A stretch of 64,000 nucleotides of DNA from Azoarcus sp031546845 (GTDB lineage: Bacteria > Pseudomonadota > Gammaproteobacteria > Burkholderiales > Rhodocyclaceae). The translations under genes were made by a program, and so were the position numbers. The stretch lies in the NCBI GenBank assembly GCA_031546845.1, contig JAVBJT010000004.1:62001-126000 (forward strand), given 5' to 3'. Shown piece by piece: positions 19,135 through 27,524 of the stretch. Below the pieces are notes generated by a model, which was not told where the DNA came from, did no database searches, and saw only the letters and a program-made list of their open reading frames with translations. Within the stretch, counting starts at the first letter, position 1. Every line of letters begins with the position of its first letter.

Positions 19135-19815
19135 TTACGCCGAGGGAATCAACGCCAGCATGTCCAGTGCGCTCGATAGTAGTCCATCGCATTCGATGGC
19201 GTCTACCGGCATACCCTCGCTATAGCCGTACTCCACCAGCAGCACCGGCATACCGGCGGCGCGCGCGGCCAGGGCGTCGTTGACCGAATCGCCGATCATC
19301 AGCGCCTCGGCCGCGGTCACGCCAAGCAGCGTACAGGCGTGGTGGAGCATGGCGGGGTCGGGTTTTTTCGCCGCCAGCGTGTCACCGCTCACCACCACGT
19401 CGAAGTGATCCGCCAAGCCCATGCGTTCAAGCAGCGGCACGGAAAAAGCGCCCGCTTTGTTCGTCACCACGGCAAGTTTCAATCCGCGCTCGCGCAGCGC
19501 CGCGAGGGTTTCCAGTATGTCGGGATAAATGTGCGTGGTAACGCCATTGACGGCGGCGTAGTGGCGGCGAAACAGTTCGATAGCGGCTTCCGCATCACCC
19601 CCTTCTCCGTCTTCACCATCCTCTCCCAGACAGCGCTGCACCAGGTTGGGAATGCCGCGCCCGACAAAGCTGTGAATTTCTTCCAACGCGCGCGGCGGCC
19701 GTCCCAATTCAGCAAGCATGAGGTTGGCCGCTTCGGCAAGGTCGCCAATGGTGTCGAGCAGCGTGCCGTCGAGGTCGAACAGCACCGCGCGCGGCGCGAA
19801 ACGGGGGGCGCTCAC
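19135..19815 (-). CDS. gph: Phosphoglycolate phosphatase (HAD family)
   Basis: A 226-residue HAD hydrolase: motif I DLDGTLLDT with the nucleophile and acid aspartates, a helical cap, motif II VVTNK, and motif III/IV KPDP...MIGDSVND. It removes phosphoglycolate, a by-product of oxygen damage repair and carbon metabolism. The start is a GTG whose bases overlap the rpe stop (GTGA), so translation is coupled. Substrate assignment rests on family resemblance and on the conserved rpe-gph-trpE order. Confidence 0.93.
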   Translation of the reverse strand: MSAPRFAPRAVLFDLDGTLLDTIGDLAEAANLMLAELGRPPRALEEIHSFVGRGIPNLVQRCLGEDGEDGEGGDAEAAIELFRRHYAAVNGVTTHIYPDILETLAALRERGLKLAVVTNKAGAFSVPLLERMGLADHFDVVVSGDTLAAKKPDPAMLHHACTLLGVTAAEALMIGDSVNDALAARAAGMPVLLVEYGYSEGMPVDAIECDGLLSSALDMLALIPSA

Positions 19816-20513
19816 CGGCCCGCCTCGACCGTGGCCAATGCGCGGCGCAAGCGGGCGATCACTGAGTCATAGCGATGCGGATCGCTCGCGCTGGCGGCGC
19901 CGAACACGGCGGAACCGGCCACGAAGGTATCGGCCCCGGCTGCGGCAATGGTGGCGATGTTGTCCGCATTCACGCCACCATCGACTTCGAGCAGGATACG
20001 GCGGCCGCTGTTCGCTTCATAAGCGTCCAGGCGCACGCGCGCGGCGCGCAGCTTGGCGAGTGTTTCGGGAATGAATTTTTGCCCGCCAAAGCCGGGATTC
20101 ACGCTCATCAACAGCACGATGTCGAGCTTGTCCATGACGTGATCGAGGTAATGCAGCGGCGTGGCCGGGTTGAACACCAGCCCAGCCTGACAGCCGGAAT
20201 CGCGGATCAGCCCGAGCGTGCGGTCGATGTGCTCGGAGGCTTCCGGATGGAAGGTGATGAGGTTCGCGCCCGCCTTGGCGAAATCGGGCACGATGCGGTC
20301 GACCGGCTTGACCATCAGATGCACGTCGATCGGCGCCTTGGTCAGCGGCCGGATCGCCTCGCACACCATCGGGCCGATGGTGAGGTTGGGCACATAATGG
20401 TTGTCCATCACATCGAAATGAACCCAGTCCGCGCCGGCGGCGATGACGTTGGTCACTTCCTCGCCCAGGCGGGCGAAATCGGCGGACAGGATGCTGGGGG
20501 CAATGCGGTACAT
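19812..20513 (-). CDS. rpe: Ribulose-phosphate 3-epimerase
   Basis: A 233-residue TIM-barrel epimerase interconverting ribulose 5-phosphate and xylulose 5-phosphate. Diagnostic segments are IAPSILSADFARLGEE at the N-terminus, HFDVMDNHYVPNLTIGP, DVHLMV, SVNPGFGGQKFIP and LEVDGGVNADN with the metal/phosphate-binding residues. ATG at 20513. The stop overlaps the gph start. Confidence 0.97.
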   Translation of the reverse strand: MYRIAPSILSADFARLGEEVTNVIAAGADWVHFDVMDNHYVPNLTIGPMVCEAIRPLTKAPIDVHLMVKPVDRIVPDFAKAGANLITFHPEASEHIDRTLGLIRDSGCQAGLVFNPATPLHYLDHVMDKLDIVLLMSVNPGFGGQKFIPETLAKLRAARVRLDAYEANSGRRILLEVDGGVNADNIATIAAAGADTFVAGSAVFGAASASDPHRYDSVIARLRRALATVEAGR

Positions 20514-20600
20514 GGACCGGCTCCGGAAAAGGCGGCGGAAAAAATAGTGGGAAGGCGGATTCTAACCGCCCGGCCCCGATCCCGGTTTGACAGCCCCGGA

Positions 20601-21368
20601 TCAGAATTCGAAAACCTGCCCCATCCTTAAACGCTTCGGCCGCAAGCGCCCGGCGTAGGCATCGATCTGCGCCATGATGCGATCGTCGCAGCCAGGTTTG
20701 AGGTGGCTGATATGCACCTCCGGCGAAACCGAGACTTCATCCAGCATTGCCGCGAGCAGGCTCGGGCACAGGTGGCGTGAGGCCAGCGCAAGGCCATGCT
20801 GCTCGTCGGGGAAAGCGGTCTCGACGATGAGGTGGCGCAGCCGCCGCTGGCGGTTGATCTCGGCAATGAGTTCGGGCGAATAGGCCGTATCGCCCGTGTA
20901 CAGCAATTGCCCGTCTCCGCTGTCGAGACAATAAGCCACCGCGGGCACGGTGTGGTAAGCCGGCAAGGCGGTAATCACACGTTCGCCGAAACGAACCGAC
21001 TCACCGATGTTGAAAGGATGAAAACGCAGATACGGTCGCGCGCGGTCCGGTATGCCGGAAAAGTCGGGCCAGATCAGCCAGTTGAAGATATGCGAACGCA
21101 GAATGTGAATCGTCTCCGCCGAGGCATAAACGGTCAACGGATACGCGCGCCCTTCACCCACCGCGTCAATCAGCAACGGAATGAAGCCGATATGGTCGAG
21201 ATGAGCATGGGTGATGAAAACGTGGTCGATACGGCGCAACGCATCGAGATCGAGATCACCAACACCGGTGCCGCAATCGATCAGGATGTCATCGTCGGCA
21301 AGAAAGGCGGTCGTACGCATTTTCGCGCCGCCAATTCCACCGCTGCACCCCAGCACCGTGAGTTTCAT
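20601..21368 (-). CDS. Metallo-beta-lactamase-fold hydrolase (cyclic-nucleotide phosphodiesterase-like)
   Basis: A 255-residue MBL-fold protein with the dinuclear metal motif HAHLDH at residues 54-59, a TGDTAYSPE strand carrying the bridging Asp, and a C-terminal HISHLKPG. The arrangement resembles class II 3',5'-cyclic-nucleotide phosphodiesterases more than RNase Z or glyoxalase II, but the substrate cannot be read from the sequence. It stands alone between rpe and the FHA gene. Confidence 0.75.
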   Translation of the reverse strand: MKLTVLGCSGGIGGAKMRTTAFLADDDILIDCGTGVGDLDLDALRRIDHVFITHAHLDHIGFIPLLIDAVGEGRAYPLTVYASAETIHILRSHIFNWLIWPDFSGIPDRARPYLRFHPFNIGESVRFGERVITALPAYHTVPAVAYCLDSGDGQLLYTGDTAYSPELIAEINRQRRLRHLIVETAFPDEQHGLALASRHLCPSLLAAMLDEVSVSPEVHISHLKPGCDDRIMAQIDAYAGRLRPKRLRMGQVFEF

Positions 21369-21492
21369 AGGCTATTGTCGCTAGATACCGGTAAAGCAGG
21401 CACCCGCCGCCTTCTCCTCAAAATCCGTGGATAAACCTTAACATCCGACCTGCCCGAAACCTATGGAAAACATCACGCTTTTCCGGCAAGCA

Positions 21493-22227
21493 TCACGGAC
21501 GCAGGAAAAACTCCATTTTCACCCCGGCGATTTCGATCACGTCGTGATCGGCCAGACGATAAGCCTGCGCGTCGAGCGTCCGCCCATTGACCACGGGAAA
21601 GGAAGTGCCCTCGACATGGGTAATGAAATAGCCATGAGCACGGCGGGTGATGACAGCCACCTGACGCCCCGGTTTCCCCAGGGTGGTGAGCGATTTCGTC
21701 AACTCGAGCTGACGCCCGGTGTTGGCGCCGCTGAGAATCTTGATGACACCCGGCTGCTCGGGCGGCATATCGGCCAACTCACGCTCCAATGCGCCAGGAG
21801 GAAGCAGTTGGGTGCGCGCCGAATCCGCGCCGCCGCCCGGGGGTGAGGAAACCCCCAGATCGCTGCTGATGGGCGAGATTTCAAAAGGCTTGAGCGCCGC
21901 GGTATCGATCAGTTCGGATGCGGCCATGCCCGGCGCGGCGCTGTCGCGGAGAAACTTCAGCCGGTACTTGCCGAGTTCGATCACATCGTTGTTCTGCAGC
22001 GCATGCTTCTTGACCGGCTGGCCGTTTACGTAGGTGCCGTTGGTGCTGTTCTGGTCCTCGAGAAAGGCATCGTCGAGAACACAGGTAATCACCGCGTGCT
22101 GGCCACTGATCGCCAGGTTGTCGATCTGGATATCGTTGATCGGTTTACGCCCGATAGCCGTGCGCTCCTTCGTGAGCACGATTTCCTTGAGCACCAACCC
22201 GTCCATGCTGAGAATCAACTTCGGCAT
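21493..22227 (-). CDS. Double FHA-domain protein
   Basis: A 244-residue cytoplasmic protein with two forkhead-associated domains. The first (about residues 5-92) has the classical phosphothreonine-binding residues: GRKPINDIQIDN, then SGQHAVI and NSTNGTYVNG. The second (about 165-244) is weaker (TLGKPGRQVAVITRR, then PVVNGRTL), with an altered Ser-x-x-His motif, so it may not bind phosphate. A Pro/Gly-rich linker joins them. It lies just downstream of a PP2C phosphatase, which suggests a Ser/Thr phosphorylation circuit. No kinase gene lies nearby. Confidence 0.88.
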   Translation of the reverse strand: MPKLILSMDGLVLKEIVLTKERTAIGRKPINDIQIDNLAISGQHAVITCVLDDAFLEDQNSTNGTYVNGQPVKKHALQNNDVIELGKYRLKFLRDSAAPGMAASELIDTAALKPFEISPISSDLGVSSPPGGGADSARTQLLPPGALERELADMPPEQPGVIKILSGANTGRQLELTKSLTTLGKPGRQVAVITRRAHGYFITHVEGTSFPVVNGRTLDAQAYRLADHDVIEIAGVKMEFFLRP

Positions 22228-22285
22228 TGCGTATACTCGTTATCAAATTCGCGCGCGCGTGCGCGCAGTAGCGTTCGTCATTGTT

Positions 22286-23047
22286 TCACTCCTGCGGCTG
22301 TAAAACAATGACAGATATATTATCGCGGCCGCCGTGCTCGTTCGCCAACTCCACAAGCCTTCGGGCAGTGTGCTCGAGCGAATGCGCTTGAGCGAATTCG
22401 TCCGCGATCTCTTCGTCCATCAACATATCGGTCAAACCATCGGAACACAGCAGATAAATATCGCCCGCCGCGACATCGTACTCCGCCACGCTGGGTTCCA
22501 CATCGACCGCCGCGCCCAGGCCGCGAGTCAGCATGCCGCGAAACTGCGCTGCGCGCGCGACTTCCGGATCGACCATGCCCGCGTCGACCAACTCCTGCAA
22601 CATGGAATGATCGCGCGTCAGCAGCGACAACGCCGCATCGCGGAAACGATATAGGCGCGAATCGCCCGCATGGGCGCAAAACAAGCGCCCCGGCAAAAAA
22701 GCCGCCACGACCACGGTTGAACCCATGCCCGTCAGTTCGGTGCTCGCAAAGCTGGCGCGGAATATCTCGACATTGGCGTCTTCGATCGACTCGCGCAGGG
22801 CTTCCGTCATGCGCTCCGGGCCGATACCGCCCTTCGCGGCGAACTCGGCCCCGAGATTCCGCATGATCCTTTCCACCGCCAAGGTAGCGGCAACATCGCC
22901 GCCGCGATAACCGCCCATGCCATCGGCCAGCACCGCCCACCCCCGCTCCGCATCGACCCGCAGCATGTCCTCGTTGCGCTTGCGCACGCGGCCGACATCG
23001 GAGCCGCAAGCGTACACAAAACGGGGGGAAGGGAGCGAAGCGGTCAT
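22286..23047 (-). CDS. PP2C-family serine/threonine protein phosphatase
   Basis: A 253-residue metal-dependent phosphatase. Motifs: SDVGRVRKRNEDM, LADGMGGYRGGDVAA (metal Asp), TGMGSTVVVAA, HAGDSRLYR, LLCSDGLTDML and GGRDNISVIVL, all in the order expected for Stp1/PrpC. It removes phosphate from Ser/Thr in proteins. A GTG directly precedes ATG 23047; I chose the ATG. Followed within 60 bases by the double-FHA gene on the same strand, so probably one transcript. Confidence 0.93.
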   Translation of the reverse strand: MTASLPSPRFVYACGSDVGRVRKRNEDMLRVDAERGWAVLADGMGGYRGGDVAATLAVERIMRNLGAEFAAKGGIGPERMTEALRESIEDANVEIFRASFASTELTGMGSTVVVAAFLPGRLFCAHAGDSRLYRFRDAALSLLTRDHSMLQELVDAGMVDPEVARAAQFRGMLTRGLGAAVDVEPSVAEYDVAAGDIYLLCSDGLTDMLMDEEIADEFAQAHSLEHTARRLVELANEHGGRDNISVIVLQPQE

Positions 23048-23293
23048 CACAGGCCCAAACCGTGGCGCGCCACCACAAACAGCAAATGGCGCGGCTTTTC
23101 AAAGCAACAGACTAGACAACGCGCCTCGTATCCACCTCGCTGCCGATGCGCAAGCCCACTATTCATCCACTTGGAATCCATGCTATCGATATCCAGGCAC
23201 ACCAACGGCACCCGTCACTACCTTTGCATTTTAACGTGCTCCACGAATATCGCAGGGAAAAACCTGATACTACCCCCTAACAGGAGCATATAA

Positions 23294-23321
23294 AAAAAGA
23301 GCGCCTGACGGCGCTCTTTTT
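23294..23321 (-). terminator. Intrinsic terminator of the sucCD operon
   Basis: A perfect 12-base stem (AAAAAGAGCGCC / GGCGCTCTTTTT) with a four-base loop TGAC lies 21 bases after the sucD stop. On the minus strand the stem is followed by a run of T, as expected for a rho-independent terminator; it would also work on the plus strand. Confidence 0.9.
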
Positions 23322-23341
23322 ATTTCTACCGCATAACGCGC

Positions 23342-24235
23342 TTACAGCTTCGATTTCAACAACCGGGCCATTTCCGACGGATTGCGCGTCACGGTGAAGC
23401 CGCACTCTTCCATGATGGCGAGCTTGGCATCGGCCGTGTCGGCGCCGCCGGAAATCAGCGCGCCCGCATGCCCCATGCGCTTACCCGCCGGTGCGGTGAC
23501 ACCGGCGATGAAGCCGACGATGGGCTTCTTCATGTTGGCCTAGCACCACTGCGCGGCTTCCGCCTCATCGGGGCCGCCGATCTCGCCGATCATGATGACG
23601 GCGTCGGTATTCGGATCTTCGTTGAAGAGCCGCATCACGTCGATGTGCTTCAGACCGTTGATGGGATCGCCGCCGATACCGACCGCGCTCGACTGCCCCA
23701 GCCCCAGTTCGGTGAGCTGCGCGACGGCTTCGTAAGTCAGCGTACCGGAACGGCTAACCACGCCGATACGGCCCTTGCGGTGAATATGGCCCGGCATGAT
23801 GCCGATCTTGATTTCGTCCGGCGTGATGAGACCCGGGCAGTTGGGGCCGAGCAACAGCGTCTTCTTGCCGCCCTTGGCTTCCTTCGCCTTCATCTTGTTG
23901 CGCACGACGAGCATATCGCGCACCGGAATGCCTTCGGTGATGCAGATCGCCAGATCGAGATCGGCCTCGACCGCTTCCCAGATCGCGTCGGCCGCGCCGG
24001 CTGGCGGCACGTAGATCACCGACACGGTGGCACCCGTCTTCGCAGCGGCTTCCTTCACCGAGGCGTAGATGGGAATATCGAAAATCTTCTCGCCCGCTTT
24101 CTTCGGATTGACGCCGGCGACAAAGCAGTTCTTACCGTTGGCGTACTCCTGGCACTTCTCGGTATGGAACTGGCCGGTCTTGCCGGTGATGCCCTGGGTG
24201 ATGACTTTGGTGTCTTTATTGATGAGGATGGACAT
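23342..24235 (-). pseudogene. sucD: Succinyl-CoA ligase alpha subunit, interrupted by an in-frame UAG
   Basis: From ATG 24235 (AAGGAG upstream) to 23342 the frame encodes a 297-position SucD: NKDTKVITQGITGKTG (CoA-binding), LLGPNCPGLITP, GRIGVVSRSGTLTYEA and, at the end, GFIAGVTAPAGKRMGHAGAL. Codon 232 (23540-23542) is TAG in the context AAQWC-stop-ANMKKP, where relatives have Lys (AAG); a single A-to-T change explains it. The frame continues intact afterwards. The active-site phosphohistidine (H256 in GHAG) lies after the stop, so the truncated product would be inactive. SucCD makes ATP/GTP from succinyl-CoA in the TCA cycle. Sequencing error, recent mutation or readthrough remain open. Confidence 0.9.
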
Positions 24236-24246
24236 TCGGACTCTCC

Positions 24247-25407
24247 TTACTTGACCGCGGCAACGATCTTGGTGGCCGCTTCCGCCATGGTGTCGGCCGA
24301 GATGATCGGCAGGCCGGATTCGGCCAGGATCTTCTTGCCGATTTCCTCGTTGGTGCCCTTCATGCGCACCACCAGCGGGACGGAGAGATGCACTTCCCTT
24401 GCCGCCGCGATCACACCGGTAGCAATGGTGTCGCAACGCATGATGCCGCCGAAGATGTTGACCAGGATGCCCTTGACCTTGGGGTTCTTGAGCATGATCT
24501 TGAACGCCTCGGTCACCTTCTCGGTCGTGGCGCCGCCGCCTACGTCGAGGAAGTTCGCCGGCTCGGCGCCGAAGAGCTTGATCGTGTCCATCGTCGCCAT
24601 CGCAAGGCCGGCGCCGTTGACCAGGCAGCCGATGTTGCCGTCGAGCGAGATATAGGCCAAATCGAACTTGGAGGCTTCGATCTCGTCCGCGTCCTCTTCA
24701 TCCAGATCGCGGTAGGCGACGATTTCCGGATGGCGGAACAGCGCGTTCGAATCGAAATTGAACTTGGCGTCGAGCGCCTTGATATTGCCGTTGCCTTCGA
24801 GGATCAGCGGATTGATTTCCGCCAGCGAGGCATCGGTTTCCATGTAGCAGGTATAGAGCTTCTTGAGCGTATCGACCGCCTGGGCGATGGAGCCGTCCGG
24901 CACGCCGATGCCCTTGGACAGTTCGGTGGCCTGCGCGTCGGTCAGGCCGACGAGCGGATCGACGAACACCTTGAGGATCTTCTCGGGCGTCTTGTGCGCG
25001 ACTTCCTCGATGTCCATGCCACCCTCGGACGAGGCCATCATCGCCACCTTCTGCGTGGCGCGGTCGGTCAGCGCGGCAACGTAGTATTCCTTCTTGATGT
25101 CGGCGCCTTCCTCGATCAGCAGGCGGCGAACCTTCTGGCCCTCCGGCCCGGTCTGGTGCGTCACCAACTGCATACCGAGAATCTGGCCGGCGATGGTTCG
25201 CACTTCATCGAGCGATTTCGCCAGCTTCACGCCACCGCCCTTACCCCGGCCGCCAGCGTGGATCTGGGCCTTCACCACCCAAATCTTGCCCCCCAGTTGC
25301 TCCGCCGCCTTAACCGCCTCATCGACGGAAAAGCAGGGGGTGCCGCGCGGCGTGACGACGCCGTACTTTCTCAGCAGTTCTTTTGCCTGGTACTCATGAA
25401 TTTTCAT
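24247..25407 (-). CDS. sucC: Succinyl-CoA ligase beta subunit
   Basis: A 386-residue ATP-grasp subunit, the usual SucC length. MKIHEYQAKELLRKYGV is the standard N-terminus, followed by VVKAQIHAGGRGKGGGVKL (nucleotide loop), ETDASLAEINPLIL (metal ligands) and NIFGGIMRCD near the C-terminus. It forms the succinate-binding half of succinyl-CoA synthetase. The upstream open frame to 25587 is Arg-rich and non-coding in character, so ATG 25407 is chosen. sucD starts 11 bases after its stop. Confidence 0.97.
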   Translation of the reverse strand: MKIHEYQAKELLRKYGVVTPRGTPCFSVDEAVKAAEQLGGKIWVVKAQIHAGGRGKGGGVKLAKSLDEVRTIAGQILGMQLVTHQTGPEGQKVRRLLIEEGADIKKEYYVAALTDRATQKVAMMASSEGGMDIEEVAHKTPEKILKVFVDPLVGLTDAQATELSKGIGVPDGSIAQAVDTLKKLYTCYMETDASLAEINPLILEGNGNIKALDAKFNFDSNALFRHPEIVAYRDLDEEDADEIEASKFDLAYISLDGNIGCLVNGAGLAMATMDTIKLFGAEPANFLDVGGGATTEKVTEAFKIMLKNPKVKGILVNIFGGIMRCDTIATGVIAAAREVHLSVPLVVRMKGTNEEIGKKILAESGLPIISADTMAEAATKIVAAVK

Positions 25408-25648
25408 GGTTGCCCTTCGATCGGAGCCGCGGCGCCAAACATGAATGATGGCCGCAGGCAGGTTGATGGGACGCTTCGGAGCGGTACTCCACGGCCGGCG
25501 CCGTTCTTCTCTTCTAGCGCCGACCGCCGCCGCGGACGAGCAAAAACCCGCCCGCCTCGTCTGTTCGCCCGCCTCGCAACAAGGCAAAGCGGCACAAGAG
25601 AATAATTATAGCTGGATTAACCAAGGCGCAGCAGTACCCGCCAAGGCG

Positions 25649-26203
25649 TCAAAAAGAACCGCCGCTCCGGTACCACTTCGGATAGTAGCGCCGTACCGTC
25701 TCGGACGAAGTTTCGAGCGCATGGCAGCGATCGAGCTGAAAAGGCTTATCGCCGCCCTGGTCATCGGTGTCGCGCTTAAACGTCGCCATGGTCTGAATGG
25801 CCGCCGTCGGTAGGCTCAGCAGCAACTCCGTCAGATGCGAACAGCCGCGCACATCGGCGAACATCTCGCCCACTGTGCGGCGAAACCCCTGCACCAGATT
25901 CAGACCGACCAGCTTGTCGTATTCCGGACCAATGGTGTCGCAACCACCGGGGTAAGGCACACGATCCGAACAGGCTTGCGCCTCGACGATATTGAAAGCC
26001 GCATCGATGGCGACCCGCACGCGCAGATGGTGCACCGGCTCACCCGCCGGGCGGACGCCGGACGCAATCGGATAATCGATATCCTTCACATCGACAAGCG
26101 CGGCGTCGAGTTCGAGCAAGCCATCGTCGCGCTGAAACCCTTCGATCTCGATACGGCGCACATGGACGCGCCGGCGTCCGGCGGAAGATTCTGAAAGCGG
26201 CAT
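25649..26203 (-). CDS. DUF2889 family protein
   Basis: A 184-residue protein of the DUF2889 type: RRRVHVRRIEIEGFQRDDG at the start, DVKDIDYPI, HHLRVRVAID, and CSHLTELLLSLPTAAIQTMA towards the end are the conserved blocks. No enzymatic residues are known to me for this family. I chose ATG 26203 because family members start close to the RRR-H-R motif; upstream ATGs at 26239 and 26278 are possible. It is a single gene between sucC and the AttH-like gene. Confidence 0.8.
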   Translation of the reverse strand: MPLSESSAGRRRVHVRRIEIEGFQRDDGLLELDAALVDVKDIDYPIASGVRPAGEPVHHLRVRVAIDAAFNIVEAQACSDRVPYPGGCDTIGPEYDKLVGLNLVQGFRRTVGEMFADVRGCSHLTELLLSLPTAAIQTMATFKRDTDDQGGDKPFQLDRCHALETSSETVRRYYPKWYRSGGSF

Positions 26204-26312
26204 GGGGAAATTCAGGTAAAACAGAGGGGATGAGCGCATCTTAGCGCGATTTTTCGCCGGACTGCGGCATGCGGACAACCCGATATGAGCTTGTGCGGCC
26301 CACCGACCCTGC

Positions 26313-27518
26313 TCAAAGCCGGGGCCGGTTGGCGTAGCCGGTCATCTCCAGATAACCACGGCCGATCTCCTTACCGTCCCTCAGGGCGCGTACCGCGCCT
26401 TCCCAATAGACGGTGCCCGTCGAACGCCGGCCGTCGAGTTCCTGATCGTCCATCAGCGGCGCCAGGCGCAACGGCGCAACGGGCTGGCCGCCGCCAGCCC
26501 GTTCATTATCCAGTTCGATCTCCCACTCCACCGGATAAGCCGCGCCGCTGGCGGCAGAACGCCAATGGCGCAGCGCCCGCCAGCGCACCGCCTGCGGCGG
26601 CAACACGCGCATGCGGCCATCCGCGTCGCGCACAGTGGCGGCAGACCACAACGGCTCTCCGTTTTCCGCACGCATGCGAAACGCCATCAACGCACCGCCA
26701 TCGTGCAGATTGAGCCCAACCCAATCCCAACCGGCCGCGCCCTCGGGCATCAACGTGCTGGACCACTCATGGTCCAGCCACGCCGTGCCGCTCACACGCC
26801 GCGGCTTGCCGTGGAGCACGATCTCGCCGCTCACCGCCAATTGCGGGCGGCTGTAGTAATAGCTCGCGTGTTCCGGCTGCGGCGCCTTGCGGCTGTAACC
26901 GCCGTCACCGTTCAGCAACGGCGGGCCGTCCGGGATAAACCGCAGATCGAGCGCGAAGGCCTCATCCCTCATCCGCGCCTCATAGCCCTCGCCAGCAAGG
27001 GCGAGCGACCAATCGCCCACCCACACGCGGGTCGTTCCGCCCTCCGCGCCGGCCAGCGGCGGCAACGCGCGGGCGGAACGCTCGGCATGCAGCAGGCGGC
27101 CCTCGGCGCGGTCGGCCAGCGCGGCGTGGGCAATAACGAGTTGCGACGGCGCAAAGCGGCTCGGGTTGTCCTCACCGATCAGACTGCGCACGCGAAAAAA
27201 AGTGATCTGGAAACCGCGCGCCACCCCCTCGTCATCGCGCAACCAGCCGGTGACGTACCACCACTCCGTGCGGTACAGCGGATGCGCGCCGAAATCACGC
27301 GGAAACGCGAAAGCGCGGCCGGGCGTCACCGGCGGGTAGGCGCTTTCGCCTGCCGTACCCGTGCCTTCCGCACGCACCTCCCCCACGGCCAAGAGCGCGA
27401 AAAACAACACGGCAAGGCCAAAAACGCACAAGCCGGCCAACGCCCGCCGGGCAAGGCGGAACAACCCCGCCCGCCTCCGCTGCATCCGTTTCTCCGTCAC
27501 CCGCGTTCCCTCACCCAT
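26313..27518 (-). CDS. AttH/CrtC-like lipocalin-fold protein, exporter partner
   Basis: A 401-residue exported protein: an N-terminal hydrophobic anchor or signal (about residues 25-50) followed by a duplicated lipocalin-like domain of the AttH/hydroxyneurosporene-dehydratase type. Typical segments are HPLYRTEWWYVTGWL near the start of the domain, GFQITFFRVR, GTAWLDHEWSSTLMPEGAAG and WDWVGLNLHDG, and the C-terminal YLEMTGYA. Despite the CrtC resemblance it is not next to carotenoid genes. It follows the ABC permease after 6 bases, so it belongs to that exporter as in AttEFGH-type systems. Confidence 0.85.
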   Translation of the reverse strand: MGEGTRVTEKRMQRRRAGLFRLARRALAGLCVFGLAVLFFALLAVGEVRAEGTGTAGESAYPPVTPGRAFAFPRDFGAHPLYRTEWWYVTGWLRDDEGVARGFQITFFRVRSLIGEDNPSRFAPSQLVIAHAALADRAEGRLLHAERSARALPPLAGAEGGTTRVWVGDWSLALAGEGYEARMRDEAFALDLRFIPDGPPLLNGDGGYSRKAPQPEHASYYYSRPQLAVSGEIVLHGKPRRVSGTAWLDHEWSSTLMPEGAAGWDWVGLNLHDGGALMAFRMRAENGEPLWSAATVRDADGRMRVLPPQAVRWRALRHWRSAASGAAYPVEWEIELDNERAGGGQPVAPLRLAPLMDDQELDGRRSTGTVYWEGAVRALRDGKEIGRGYLEMTGYANRPRL

Positions 27519-27524
27519 CTTCCC

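Noticed and set aside
23540..23542. Reassigned UAG codon (for example pyrrolysine or another recoding)
   Set aside because: TAG ends ttcA, the FAD oxidoreductase and the DKNYY gene normally, and no pyl genes are visible. Single mutation or read error is simpler.
26313..27518. Carotenoid hydratase (CrtC) function
   Set aside because: The resemblance is to the shared lipocalin-like fold; the ABC exporter context fits AttH much better and no carotenoid genes are nearby.
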